In this document: in pieces, positions 28,788 through 38,442 of the stretch | How the letters are laid out: each line of letters opens with the position of its first letter | Position numbering within the stretch: position 1 is the stretch's first letter | Assembly (NCBI RefSeq): GCF_000172555.1 | Contig: NZ_ABOX02000022.1 | Location: 43,423 to 107,422 of the forward strand | Reading direction: 5' to 3' | Length of the DNA: 64,000 nucleotides | Source of the DNA: Pedosphaera parvula Ellin514 | GTDB lineage: Bacteria; Verrucomicrobiota; Verrucomicrobiia; Limisphaerales; Pedosphaeraceae | Translations under genes and position numbers: made by a program | The notes under the pieces: model-generated | Seen by the model: only the letters and a program-made list of their open reading frames with translations | Told to the model about the DNA's origin: nothing | The model's database searches: none

Positions 28788-30350
28788 ATGATGGCTCACG
28801 CGATTGCTCCTGATTACGGACAGCAGTTTATTTTCCCTCCAGCCTTGGAAGACTGGGTGCCCAAGGATCATCCGGCCCGCTTCCTGCGCGAGTTTGTCGA
28901 CCAGCTCGATTTGTCATTGCTGGGTTTCGTCATGCCTTCAGCCACCGAAGGCCGTCCGCCGTATGCGCCCAGTCTGCTGCTCAAGATCTGGCTCTATGGT
29001 TATTTTCACCGCATTCGCTCCACGCGCAAACTGGAGGCAGCCTGTCGGGAGCACTTGTCCCTGCTCTGGCTGACTGGGCTGATTCAACCTGATCACAACA
29101 GTCTCTGGCGTTTCTGGCGTGATAACCAAAGGGCATTGCGCGAGATTTTCAAGCAAACCGTGCAGGTGGCCGTGCGAGCTGGCTGCGTCGGTCTGGCGTT
29201 GCAGGCTTTGGACGGCACGAAAATCGAAGCCTGCGCCGCCGGCCCCAGCAGTTGGAGCCGCGAATATATGGAAAAACTTTTGAGCGCGCTGGACGAAGCC
29301 CTGGCCCATACCGAGCTGGCTATCGTGCAGGAGGAGCGGGCACAACCGGGCTATCGTCTGCCAGCTGGCCTGGCTGAGCGTCAGGCGTTGCGGGAACAAA
29401 TCAAAGGCGGTCTGGCGCAACTGGCCGCCGACGGGCGCGCTTACTATCATCCCGTGGAGCCTGAGGCCCGGCGCATGAAGGTGGATGGCAAAAACCGCTT
29501 TGCCTATAACGCGCAAGCCCTGGCTGATGAGAAGACGGGCGTCATCGTGGCCTGTGAGGCCACCCGGCAGGAGACGGACGTGGAACAGTTGGTGCCGATG
29601 ATTGAACAAGGACGTGAAAACGTTGGCATCGCCGCGTTGAACACCCTGACCGTGGCCGACACCGGCTACGGAGCAGGAGCCGATTTGCGGGCAGCGAGTG
29701 AAAAAGGTTTAAATGTGCTGGCTCCGCCCATGGAGGGCTCCTCCACGGCGGACCAACCCTACGCCACGCGTTACTTCCACTATGACGCCAAGGAGCGGAC
29801 GGTCACCTGTCCCCAGGGCAAAAAACTGGATCACGAAGGACACACCACCAACAAAGGCCAGCGCGTTGAGCGTTATCGCTGCCACTGGCGCGATTGCCCG
29901 GTGCGGGCGCAGTGCACGCGTGACCCCAAGGGACGGCAACTGGAAGTGCGGCCCCACACGCCCCAGGTGCAGGCGATGCGAGAGCGTCTTCAAGAACCAC
30001 CGGCCCGGGCACTCTGGAGCCAGCGGGGCCAGATCATTGAGCGCATTTTTGCCCAGATCAAACAACATGAGGGCTTCCGTCGGTGGACTGTGTGGGGACT
30101 GGCAGCAGTAAAAACCCAGTGGGCCATGCTGTGCGCAACCCTCAACCTGCGGGTGCTCTATCAAACCTGGCGGACAAAAAGGGGAACCCGGCCGGTGGGT
30201 GCACAAATGGCGGCTCGGCTGATGCGGCAACGCAAAAAGTGGGGCTTCGCACTCACAACCGCTACCCGGCATATGGCAGGACGAAGATCACCGTTAGCGT
30301 CTTCTACTTTCTTCGCCCGCTCCAACTCGAATCAAGCCTGTGCTAGCTAA
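28788..30350 (+). CDS. IS1182-family transposase (DDE)
   Basis: The transposase of about 520 residues has the N-terminal DUF772-type domain ('FIFPPALEDWVPKDHPARFL', 'PPYAPSLLLKIWLYGYF', 'RSTRKLEAACREHLSLLWL') and a DDE catalytic domain: Asp in 'LQALDGTKIEA', Asp in 'TVADTGYGAG' and Glu in 'IIERIFAQIKQHEGF'. A Cys-rich 'CHWRDCPVRAQCTRD' segment lies between the last two. The frame is also open from 28758, but ATG at 28788 is better placed behind GGGGGGAG. The gene looks intact and probably active. Confidence 0.92.
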   Translation: MMAHAIAPDYGQQFIFPPALEDWVPKDHPARFLREFVDQLDLSLLGFVMPSATEGRPPYAPSLLLKIWLYGYFHRIRSTRKLEAACREHLSLLWLTGLIQPDHNSLWRFWRDNQRALREIFKQTVQVAVRAGCVGLALQALDGTKIEACAAGPSSWSREYMEKLLSALDEALAHTELAIVQEERAQPGYRLPAGLAERQALREQIKGGLAQLAADGRAYYHPVEPEARRMKVDGKNRFAYNAQALADEKTGVIVACEATRQETDVEQLVPMIEQGRENVGIAALNTLTVADTGYGAGADLRAASEKGLNVLAPPMEGSSTADQPYATRYFHYDAKERTVTCPQGKKLDHEGHTTNKGQRVERYRCHWRDCPVRAQCTRDPKGRQLEVRPHTPQVQAMRERLQEPPARALWSQRGQIIERIFAQIKQHEGFRRWTVWGLAAVKTQWAMLCATLNLRVLYQTWRTKRGTRPVGAQMAARLMRQRKKWGFALTTATRHMAGRRSPLASSTFFARSNSNQACAS

Positions 30351-30354
30351 AAAC

Positions 30355-30369
30355 TTTTGAGACAGTCTC
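30355..30369 (-). repeat. Right terminal inverted repeat of the IS
   Basis: This is the complement of the left 15-bp end, placed directly before the second TCTG. Confidence 0.88.
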
Positions 30370-30373
30370 TCTG

Positions 30374-30842
30374 CGGACGCCCTGACATGGCCCGCGATTT
30401 AATCCCTCTGAATTGCTTCCAACCGCGCACGCGCCCCACGATCCATTCCCACCTGGATTTTTTTCCGACGTTATAAATTATCCATTATCAATTATCCATT
30501 GATTCCCGTCTCCACCCTCGCACCCTCCCCACGACTCAATCCCACCTCACCGGAGCGCCGGTTTCCAAACCGGCTTGGCCTGACAACAAACCGGGCACGC
30601 CCAACGCGTGCGCGACCCATGCCTCCAACCAAGTGCGCCAGCCATCAATTGGCGTATGGAATAATGCCCGCATGGAAACGCCCCGTCTGGAAAGACCTGC
30701 CGCGCGTTCCCTGACATTGCCTCAGATTCATGAGGCATGAATGAAGATGGAGAAGATTGACAGACAGTCCGTGGAGTTCCGAAGCAACAAAGCATTCAAT
30801 TTCCAAACAGCTTCTGCTAAACTATTCGATAGCGTATCTTTA
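30374..30842. other. Intergenic region with GC-rich repeat fragments
   Basis: No gene is supported over about 470 bases. The stretch contains copies of the GC-rich motif at 30423-30437 and 30604-30618 and an imperfect palindrome around 30553-30578 (CCGGTTTCCAAACCGG). CCCTGACAT occurs twice, at 30380-30388 and 30709-30717. It looks like decayed repeat material between the insertion element and the AraC gene. Confidence 0.5.
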
Positions 30843-31760
30843 ATGGCAAATAAAATGACCACCCCTGATCGCAGTACGGCCGCCGCCTTTCCACAATATC
30901 TCGCAGGCGAAGTGGTGGCAGATAGCGTGGCGCTCCAATGGCCAGGACTTTATGCCCGGCGCTGGCGGCTTCCACGCGTGGTGGATCATTTTCTCGTGCC
31001 CGCCACTCCAGAACCTCACATTTCCTGCAATCTTCGAGGTATGGCGGAATTCCGTGAACGGGACGTGGGTGGGACATGGATCACGCGACAGATCCACGGA
31101 GGCGACCTGTTTGTCACACGCTCGCGCACACCATACGAAGTAGACTTCCGGTCTCCGCCCGGCGAGGAACTCGATAACCTTTCCATCCACATCGCCGTTG
31201 AGCCGTTTTTGGGCGCGCTTGAGGCGCGTTATCCAGGAAAGGCAGACCACGTGCAGGTCGTTGATTATTTTGGACGCGACGAAATCCTTTGGCCCATCTG
31301 CCTCACCTGCGCCGAGCTTCTCGCCGCACGCGTGCCCGGCAAATCGCCCCTGATCGCAGCGCTCACTCAACTCTTCGCCGCGCATCTGGTTGAAAAATAC
31401 ACCGATGCCGCCGCCAAAACGCTAGCCTATCGCGGCGGCCTCCCCATTCGCCAACTTCGCAAGGTCGAGGATTACGTCACCGGGCATCTCGCAGAGGCAA
31501 TATCAATCGAACAACTCGCCGAACTGGTGGAACTGAGTTCCTCGCATTTTGCCCATGTTTTCAAGGAGTCCACGGGCATGACTCCGCTGCAGTTTGTAAC
31601 CCGCCAACGTGTCACGCGCGCCCAGCAATTGATCCGCGAAACTTCACGCAGTCTCATCGACATTGGCCTCGAAGTGGGCTACACCAGCCCCAGCCATTTC
31701 GCGCAAGTCTTCCGACGCGTAGTAGGCGTCACTCCAAATCAATTCCGAAGCTCGCTTTAA
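30843..31760 (+). CDS. AraC-family transcriptional regulator
   Basis: The protein is about 305 residues from ATG 30843 (an in-frame ATG at 30741 would add an unrelated leader). The C-terminal 100 residues hold two helix-turn-helix motifs: 'ISIEQLAELVELSSSHFAHV' and 'LIDIGLEVGYTSPSHFAQVF', with the family signature ending 'GVTPNQFR'. The N-terminal 200 residues are a cupin-like sensing domain. It is transcribed toward a set of oxidoreductase genes and is the obvious candidate to regulate them. The 230 bases between it and the dehydrogenase gene would hold the operator. Confidence 0.9.
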   Translation: MANKMTTPDRSTAAAFPQYLAGEVVADSVALQWPGLYARRWRLPRVVDHFLVPATPEPHISCNLRGMAEFRERDVGGTWITRQIHGGDLFVTRSRTPYEVDFRSPPGEELDNLSIHIAVEPFLGALEARYPGKADHVQVVDYFGRDEILWPICLTCAELLAARVPGKSPLIAALTQLFAAHLVEKYTDAAAKTLAYRGGLPIRQLRKVEDYVTGHLAEAISIEQLAELVELSSSHFAHVFKESTGMTPLQFVTRQRVTRAQQLIRETSRSLIDIGLEVGYTSPSHFAQVFRRVVGVTPNQFRSSL

Positions 31761-31951
31761 AACAGATTCTTAGTTTCCCGCAGGATTACAACAGGGAGCG
31801 CAGGATCGCGAGAGAAGGACTCATTCACTTGAGGCAATGTGCTTGCGTTAACCCGATATGGGAAACGCGAAACAGTGCAAACACGATGAGACAATCATCA
31901 GCTACGACAGATTCATCGGCCCGAAGTAGATTGATCACAGAGGAGAGACTG

Positions 31952-32005
31952 ATGAAGAACGAATTTATCAAGAGAACGAAAGGACATTTATGCGTGCAAC
32001 AATAA
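31952..32005 (+). CDS. Possible 17-codon leader peptide overlapping the dehydrogenase start
   Basis: A strong GAGGAGAG ribosome binding site precedes ATG 31952. The frame encodes 'MKNEFIKRTKGHLCVQQ' and stops at 32005, overlapping the first 16 bases of the alcohol dehydrogenase gene in another frame. This layout suits translational coupling. It may also be a chance frame or a remnant of another gene's start. Confidence 0.35.
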   Translation: MKNEFIKRTKGHLCVQQ

Positions 32006-33027
32006 TGTATTGTGCTGGCGACGTGCGGGTTGAAAACGTCCCCGACGCCACTATTGTGAATCCCACCGACGCGCTGGTGCGTGTCACTCGCGCCTGCATC
32101 TGCGGCAGCGATCTGTGGCCTTACAAGGATTTGGCCCCCACGGAAAAAGGCCGCCGCATGGGCCACGAGGCGGTCGGCGTCGTTGAAGCCGTTGGCAAAC
32201 AGGTGCAGAAGGTCAAAAAAGGCGATTTCGTCATGATGCCATTTGCCTTCTCCGACGGCGAATGCGCGTTTTGCCATGAAGGCTTGCAAACATCTTGCGT
32301 TCATGGCGGATTTTTTGGCTTCAGTGAAGGAGTGGGCGGAGCGCAGGCTGAGGCAATTCGCATACCGTTTGCGGACGGCACGCTCTTCGTGCTGCCAGTC
32401 CGTGAGGATCACGCGCTGTTGGCTTCTCTGCTCACGCTCTCGGATGTAATGGGAACTGGCCATCATGCAGCCGTTGCGGCAAGAGTCGCTCCCGGCAAAA
32501 AAGTCGCAGTCGTCGGCGACGGCGCCGTCGGCTTGTGCGGTGTCATCGCTGCCAAACGCCTCGGCGCCGAACAAATTATTTTGCTTGGACGGCATCCGAC
32601 TCGGATCGCGCTGGCAAAGGAATTCGGCGCAACGGACATCGTAAAGGAGCGGGGCGATGAAGCGATTGAGCAGGTTCGTAAGATCACTGGCGGCTTTGGT
32701 GCGCATTCCGTGCTCGAATCCGTCGGCACCGAACAATCCATGCTCACGGCTGTCAATATCGCGCGACCAGGTGGTGCGATCGGTCGCGTCGGAGTTCCTC
32801 ATTATCCAAAGGCTCCTGCCTGGGAACCGACGTTCTATAAAAACATTACCATCAGCGGTGGCCCCGCGCCGGTCCGCGCCTATGTCCAGGAGCTGTTGCC
32901 CGATGTGCTTGAGGGTCGCATTCAGCCCGGCTGCGTCTTTGACCGCGTGATTGGCATCGACGAGGTGCCGGACGGCTACCGTGCCATGGACAAACGCGAA
33001 GCCATCAAAGTGATGGTGAAACCGTGA
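31990..33027 (+). CDS. Zinc-dependent alcohol dehydrogenase family protein
   Basis: This 345-residue medium-chain dehydrogenase has catalytic zinc ligands C38 in 'RACICGSDLWPY' and H59-E60 in 'MGHEAVGVVEAVG'. The structural-zinc lobe is reduced: 'ECAFCHEGLQTSC' keeps three cysteines. The nucleotide-binding fold shows 'VAVVGDGAVGLCGVIAAKRLG'. Members oxidise alcohols or reduce aldehydes with NAD(P). AAAGGA lies before the start. It opens a run of six same-strand genes (dehydrogenase, CMD, aldo-keto reductase, SDR, cupin, tautomerase). Confidence 0.92.
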   Translation: MRATIMYCAGDVRVENVPDATIVNPTDALVRVTRACICGSDLWPYKDLAPTEKGRRMGHEAVGVVEAVGKQVQKVKKGDFVMMPFAFSDGECAFCHEGLQTSCVHGGFFGFSEGVGGAQAEAIRIPFADGTLFVLPVREDHALLASLLTLSDVMGTGHHAAVAARVAPGKKVAVVGDGAVGLCGVIAAKRLGAEQIILLGRHPTRIALAKEFGATDIVKERGDEAIEQVRKITGGFGAHSVLESVGTEQSMLTAVNIARPGGAIGRVGVPHYPKAPAWEPTFYKNITISGGPAPVRAYVQELLPDVLEGRIQPGCVFDRVIGIDEVPDGYRAMDKREAIKVMVKP

Positions 33028-33059
33028 ACTAAGGAAACATGAGAAAGGAGTAATAGCTT

Positions 33060-33776
33060 ATGAACAGTAATGAGAATAATCCAAAGGACCGAAGCGCTCA
33101 TGCCTTTCGCAAGATTGCGCCAGCGCTTGAGCGTTACACCGAAACAACACTTAACGAAGTCTGGCAGCGGCCTGATCTTTCTGCGCGCGACCGCAGTTTG
33201 GTTACAGTTGCAGTACTGATTGCACGCAACCAGCCAGCCGCGTTGGCCACTTACATCAATGGCGCACTTGATAGCGGAGTGAAGCCAGCAGAGATTTCTG
33301 AAGTGATAACACATCTCGCGTTCTATTCCGGGTGGGGGAATGCGATGGCAGCAACGAACGTGGCCAATGACGTTTTCGAGGAACGAGGGATTGGCACTGA
33401 CGCGATTCCTTCCGCTTCAGGCCAGTTGTTGCCGCTCGACGATGCTGCCGAATCAAAGCGAGCAGCTGCAGTTGAACAAAACATAGGTCCCGTTTCACAG
33501 GGCGTGGTGCAATACACGAGCAATCCGCTGTTTCATGATTTGTGGCTGCGTCCTGCGCTTGCTCCCCGTGATCGCAGTTTAATCACTGTCAGTGCGTTAA
33601 TTGCCAGCGGCCAAGTCGCGCAAATCACGTTTCACTTGAATCGTGCCATGGATAACGGCCTAACGAAAGCGCAAGCCTCAGAGGTATTAACCCACCTGCT
33701 CTTTTACGCCGGATGGCCAAACGTTATGTCCGCCGTGCCGGTAGTAAAAGATGTGTTCGAAAGCCGAAAAAAGTAA
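33060..33776 (+). CDS. Carboxymuconolactone decarboxylase-like protein, two fused domains
   Basis: The 238-residue protein contains two CMD domains in tandem, each with 'ARDRSLVTVAVLIA' or 'PRDRSLITVSALIA' and 'ISEVITHLAFYSGWGNAM' or 'SEVLTHLLFYAGWPNVM'. The CxxC pair of AhpD-type peroxidases is absent, so this is the PcaC-like branch. These short proteins often accompany aldo-keto reductases and cupins; the true reaction is rarely known. It lies 32 bases after the dehydrogenase and 38 before the aldo-keto reductase. Confidence 0.9.
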   Translation: MNSNENNPKDRSAHAFRKIAPALERYTETTLNEVWQRPDLSARDRSLVTVAVLIARNQPAALATYINGALDSGVKPAEISEVITHLAFYSGWGNAMAATNVANDVFEERGIGTDAIPSASGQLLPLDDAAESKRAAAVEQNIGPVSQGVVQYTSNPLFHDLWLRPALAPRDRSLITVSALIASGQVAQITFHLNRAMDNGLTKAQASEVLTHLLFYAGWPNVMSAVPVVKDVFESRKK

Positions 33777-33784
33777 GTTTCTAA

Positions 33785-34857
<1,073 letters not shown>

Positions 34858-35001
34858 TTATGACATCAGGTTTTGAAAGCAAAGTCGCCGAAAATACGAT
34901 GCCATACGCCATGTCAAAACTTAGGCCTCGAAAATATCAACAGCCGAGAGCCCATATTGAGACCTTGATTGCCCGAACATTCAAACGTGAAAGGAAATTA
35001 C

Positions 35002-35772
35002 ATGATGAAAAATCCATTGGACTTCAGCGGCAAGGTGGCGCTTGTCACCGGGGCCGCAGCCGGCATGGGGCTGGCGACGGCGCAACTATTTGCGGAAGCG
35101 GGAGCAACGGTCGTGCTGGCCGATTTCAAGGAGGACGCGATCAAGGAAGTAGCTGAGAAGCTGGTTGCCGCCGGTCACAAGGCGCTCGCCATGCGCTGTG
35201 ATGTGAGTGACGATGCGCAAGTGGCCGCTTTGGTGGACCGGACCGTAAGCGAGTTCGGGAGAGTGGACGCAGCATTCAACAATGCCGGGGTAATGGCGCG
35301 CATCGCGCCAACCGCAGAGAGCACCCGGGAGGAGTGGGAGCGTGTTATCGGGATCAATCTGCGAGGTGTATGGAGTTGCATGAAGCACGAATTGCGGCAA
35401 ATGGAACGTCAAGGCAGCGGAGCGATTGTGAACAATGCGTCAGTTGGCGCATTGACCGGCAACCCCGGTATTGGTTCTTACATCGCCTCGAAGCACGGTG
35501 TCATCGGCCTGACGCGGACCGCGGCGCTGGAATACGCAAAGAAAGGCATCCGCGTAAATGCTGTGAATCCCGGCCTCATTGATACTCAAATCGGCCACGA
35601 TGTTTTTAAGGGGGACGAAAATGTTTATGCCGAAGCTGCAAGGAGCGTTCCGCTCGGGCGCGCTGGCAGGCCGGAGGAAATCGCGTCGGTGGTGTTATGG
35701 CTGTGCAGCCCGGGTGCGAGTTATGTCATCGGTCACGGCCTTACGGTGGACGACGGGATGACGGTGGTATAA
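35002..35772 (+). CDS. Short-chain dehydrogenase/reductase
   Basis: The protein has about 256 residues from ATG 35002, behind a GAAAGGAAA site. It carries the cofactor loop TGAAAGMG (residues 16-23), 'NNAG', and the catalytic Y160 and K164 in 'GSYIASKHGV'. Many relatives are annotated as glucose 1-dehydrogenase-like, but the substrate is unknown. Upstream at 34860 a strong GAGGAGG site and ATG start 'MTSGFESKVA', which resembles an SDR N-terminus but loses similarity after ten codons. It may be a scar of an earlier copy. Confidence 0.92.
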   Translation: MMKNPLDFSGKVALVTGAAAGMGLATAQLFAEAGATVVLADFKEDAIKEVAEKLVAAGHKALAMRCDVSDDAQVAALVDRTVSEFGRVDAAFNNAGVMARIAPTAESTREEWERVIGINLRGVWSCMKHELRQMERQGSGAIVNNASVGALTGNPGIGSYIASKHGVIGLTRTAALEYAKKGIRVNAVNPGLIDTQIGHDVFKGDENVYAEAARSVPLGRAGRPEEIASVVLWLCSPGASYVIGHGLTVDDGMTVV

Positions 35773-35832
35773 CCACAGACACTCTCAAACAATTGCGTCA
35801 TTTATTCACAGAAAACAAAGGACTTAATAGTT

Positions 35833-36231
35833 ATGGAAATCAAGAAAGTTGGTTCACAAGCCTCCGCAAAAGGTCCGGCAGACTGGTTTACCGGCACCGT
35901 GCGAATTGATCCGCTATTTCAAGCCCCCGCACCGGCACGTGCGGCCGGTGCGAGTGTGACATTTGAACCGGGCGCCCGGACAGCCTGGCATACGCATCCA
36001 TTGGGACAAACGCTCATCGTGATTTCAGGCTGCGGCCGCGTGCAGCGCGAAGGCGGCCCGATCGAAGAAATTCATCCGGGTGATGTTGTTTGGTTTCCAC
36101 CCGGTGAGAAACATTGGCACGGCGCTGGCCCGACCACGGCCATGACCCACATAGCAATACAAGAAGCGCTGGACGGGAAGATGGTGGATTGGATGGAAAA
36201 AGTAAGCGACGAACAATACAGCAAACACTGA
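35833..36231 (+). CDS. Cupin-domain protein
   Basis: The 132-residue single-domain cupin has both motifs: H53, H55 and Q59 in '[16 protein letters not shown]', and H94 in '[16 protein letters not shown]'. The histidines fit a divalent metal site. Cupins of this size linked to CMD and SDR genes are usually annotated as quercetin-dioxygenase-like without known substrate. The tautomerase gene starts 12 bases after the stop. Confidence 0.9.
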   Translation: MEIKKVGSQASAKGPADWFTGTVRIDPLFQAPAPARAAGASVTFEPGARTAWHTHPLGQTLIVISGCGRVQREGGPIEEIHPGDVVWFPPGEKHWHGAGPTTAMTHIAIQEALDGKMVDWMEKVSDEQYSKH

Positions 36232-36242
36232 AGGAAAAAGCC

Positions 36243-36470
36243 ATGCCACATGTCATCGTAAAACTATGGCCGGGAAAGTCGGAAGAGCAGAAGGCCCAAC
36301 TGGCCGAGGCGATTACCAGGGATGTGATGAAAGTCTTGGGCTATGGTGAAGAGTCCGTCTCAGTTGCCATGGAAGAAATCAAAGCACAGGACTGGGCTGA
36401 GCAGGTTTACAAACCAGACATCATCGCCAAACCGGAAAAGATATATAAAAAACCGGGATACACAATGTGA
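36243..36470 (+). CDS. 4-oxalocrotonate tautomerase-family protein
   Basis: The 75-residue protein starts '[20 protein letters not shown]', so after removal of Met it has the catalytic N-terminal proline of the tautomerase superfamily. The helix '[20 protein letters not shown]' fits the fold. The ATG at 36243 follows GAAGGAAAA. It is the last gene of the plus-strand cluster and faces the luciferase-like gene. Confidence 0.88.
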   Translation: MPHVIVKLWPGKSEEQKAQLAEAITRDVMKVLGYGEESVSVAMEEIKAQDWAEQVYKPDIIAKPEKIYKKPGYTM

Positions 36471-36559
36471 AGTGCAGCAACAAACTGCAGCGCTTGAGTG
36501 TCGGTGACACTGTCAGTAAACGTGTGTTTTTTGCCTTTTTGTGGCTAAACCATCCATAG

Positions 36560-37633
36560 TTACCCTTTTCGCCCCGCAGTAGCTTTGTGTATCAGCGGCA
36601 CCACCTTGTTGCCTACTAACTGAATCGCGTTTAACAACTTCTCCTGTGACAACTCCGCCACGTCCATCTGGAAAGTAAGCCGCGAGATGCCTCCCAACAC
36701 TTCGCTGTGAGCCAGGATTTTCTTCGCCACTTCCTCCGGATTGCCCAACATCATCGCACCATGTTCGCCACGAACAGCATCAAAGTGCGCACGCGTGGTC
36801 GGCGGCCAGCCGCGTTCCTTGCCGATCTTGGTGAAGGTCTTGGCGTAGCCGGGGAAGAAATCGTCGATCGCCTTTTCCGTCGTTTCCGCGACGTATCCCA
36901 ACGCATGCACGCCGACCTTGAGCTTCTCCGGCGGATGACCTGCGCGCTTGCCGTATTCCCGATAGAGATCCACCAGCGGACGGAACCGCCGCGTCTCCCC
37001 GCCGATGATGGCAACCATCAATGGCAATCCCAGCGCACCGGCGCGCGCGAACGATTCCGGCGTCCCGCCCACGCCAATCCAGAGGGGTAGGGGGTTCTGC
37101 AAGGGACGCGGATAAACACCCTGGCCCGTGAGCGCCGGCCGGAATTTGCCGGACCAGTTTACGAATTCGTTCTCACGCAACTTCAGCAGCAAGTCCAACT
37201 TCTCGGCAAATACCTCGTCGTAATCCTCCAGGTTCAATCCAAACAACGGAAACGATTCAATAAACGAACCGCGCCCCACGACCATTTCCGCTTGTCCCTG
37301 GGAAAGCAAATCCACCGTCGCGAAATTTTGAAACACGCGTACCGGGTCCGCCGCGCTCAACACCGTTACTGCGCTGGTCAGCCGAATGCTTTTCGTGCGC
37401 ACCGCTGCCGCTCCGAGAATGACCGCCGGAGCCGAATCGAGATATTCCCGGCGATGATGCTCCCCAACTCCAAACACATCCAACCCCGCCTGATCCGCGA
37501 GTTCAATGCGCTGAACCAGATTGCGAATGCTCTCCGACGCACTGACTTCTGCGCCGCCGCCCTCATCCGGAAATCGCGCCGCAAAACTATCCACCCCAAC
37601 CTGCATGGCGAAGTTCGCCCTCCCTTTGTTCAT
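36560..37633 (-). CDS. LLM-class flavin-dependent oxidoreductase
   Basis: The luciferase-like monooxygenase has about 357 residues. I placed the start at 37633 ('MNKGRANFAMQVGVDSF') because AAAGGGA lies 6 bases upstream; an in-frame ATG at 37669 is the alternative. Family features include 'LDVFGVGEHHRREYL', 'LSAADPVRVFQNFATVDLLS', 'EMVVGRGSFIESFPLFG' and 'PLWIGVGGTPESFARAG'. These enzymes use reduced FMN or F420. It converges on the tautomerase gene and may share the redox role of that cluster. Confidence 0.9.
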   Translation of the reverse strand: MNKGRANFAMQVGVDSFAARFPDEGGGAEVSASESIRNLVQRIELADQAGLDVFGVGEHHRREYLDSAPAVILGAAAVRTKSIRLTSAVTVLSAADPVRVFQNFATVDLLSQGQAEMVVGRGSFIESFPLFGLNLEDYDEVFAEKLDLLLKLRENEFVNWSGKFRPALTGQGVYPRPLQNPLPLWIGVGGTPESFARAGALGLPLMVAIIGGETRRFRPLVDLYREYGKRAGHPPEKLKVGVHALGYVAETTEKAIDDFFPGYAKTFTKIGKERGWPPTTRAHFDAVRGEHGAMMLGNPEEVAKKILAHSEVLGGISRLTFQMDVAELSQEKLLNAIQLVGNKVVPLIHKATAGRKG

Positions 37634-37736
37634 CTGATTCCCTTTGTTCACATCCAATGATTCACTCATACCGCATCATACCACGCCCATGGCCTTCAGC
37701 ATATCTTCAGATTATCATACAGAATGCTCGCTACAC

Positions 37737-38249
37737 TTAGTCCTTCTCTCCATCGATCAAAGTCAGTTCGCCCATTTCTTTCCATACATTCTCCGAGAAA
37801 TGGAACCAATTTTCCTCTTGATACTCCGATTTGCCATGCGTCTCGATGGAGCCTAAAGTGACATGCAGGCACAAACTGAGTGATTCAATTTTCTTCGCCT
37901 CGTCTCTTTGTGATTTGGTGTAAGCGGGCCTGAATTCTGCGCTCCCAATAAAAAATAGTTTATGGCATAAAAGATCGGGAGAATAATCCAGTGATGGTTG
38001 GATCCAACCAAACGGTTCTTCCTGAGCAGAATAGGAAAGCTCAATACAGCTACCCTGTGATAAAATGCGCTCGCGATCCTTTAAAGTGAAACCCCTGACC
38101 CATTCATCCTCTTTGTCTACGTAGATCGAGATATCACCCTCGGGTTTGAAGCCGTGCTTTCCAAAGCATTCGTCGATAAGCTTAAACGTCTGGCCAGTCA
38201 AGGGCAGTCCGTCGAAAGTTATTACCACCGAAGTCGCTTGTTTGCTCAC
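37737..38249 (-). CDS. Hypothetical protein, no recognised family
   Basis: The 170-residue protein is soluble, starts 'MSKQATSVVITFDGLPLTG', and is mildly acidic, with alternating predicted strands and helices. The centre reads 'RILSQGSCIELSYSAQEE'. No signal peptide, membrane span or catalytic motif is visible. It stands alone between the luciferase-like gene and an intergenic repeat. Confidence 0.6.
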   Translation of the reverse strand: MSKQATSVVITFDGLPLTGQTFKLIDECFGKHGFKPEGDISIYVDKEDEWVRGFTLKDRERILSQGSCIELSYSAQEEPFGWIQPSLDYSPDLLCHKLFFIGSAEFRPAYTKSQRDEAKKIESLSLCLHVTLGSIETHGKSEYQEENWFHFSENVWKEMGELTLIDGEKD

Positions 38250-38339
38250 AATGGCTTGTTTTTAGTTCAACAAGGCTGCTTCTTCAAGCTCGAGTAACCA
38301 CGCAAAAGAAAACGGTCCAAATCATTTACTCATTTTCGT

Positions 38340-38442
38340 TTCCATCCGCGTTCATCTGAGTTTATCTGCGGTTCAAAGCTTTGTGCTTTTTGTGCCTCTT
38401 TGTGGCCAAATTATTCGTGTTTCTTCGTGTGAATTCGTGTTT
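38340..38442. repeat. Low-complexity intergenic repeat
   Basis: The stretch is built from short units such as GTTCATCTG, TTATCTGCGGTTC, TTTTTGTGCCTCTTTGTGGC and TTCGTGTTTCTTCGTGTG. A related piece, TTGCCTTTTTGTGGCTAAA, lies at 36531-36549. Similar strings are common between genes in several phyla; I see no coding potential. Confidence 0.5.

Larger units (their letters stand above)
28734..30373 (+). mobile_element. Complete IS1182-like insertion sequence with TCTG target duplication
   Basis: The element proper is 28738-30369 (1632 bp). Both ends carry the 15-bp inverted repeat GAGACTGTCTCAAAA (28738-28752 and, in complement, 30355-30369). The flanks are TCTG at 28734-28737 and TCTG at 30370-30373, read as a 4-bp target duplication. 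One intact transposase gene fills it. Without the element and one TCTG, the flanks would form GGGCGT, a 10-base loop and ACGCCC, so it landed in the loop of a palindromic intergenic repeat. Confidence 0.88.

Noticed and set aside
31825..32802. A 325-codon minus-strand frame over the alcohol dehydrogenase
   Set aside because: The sense strand encodes a complete medium-chain dehydrogenase; the opposite frame has no domain or ribosome binding site.
36498..36510. Hairpin GTGTC-GGT-GACAC as terminator of the redox cluster
   Set aside because: The stem is only 5 bp and the T-run lies about 17 bases further on, too far for a standard terminator.
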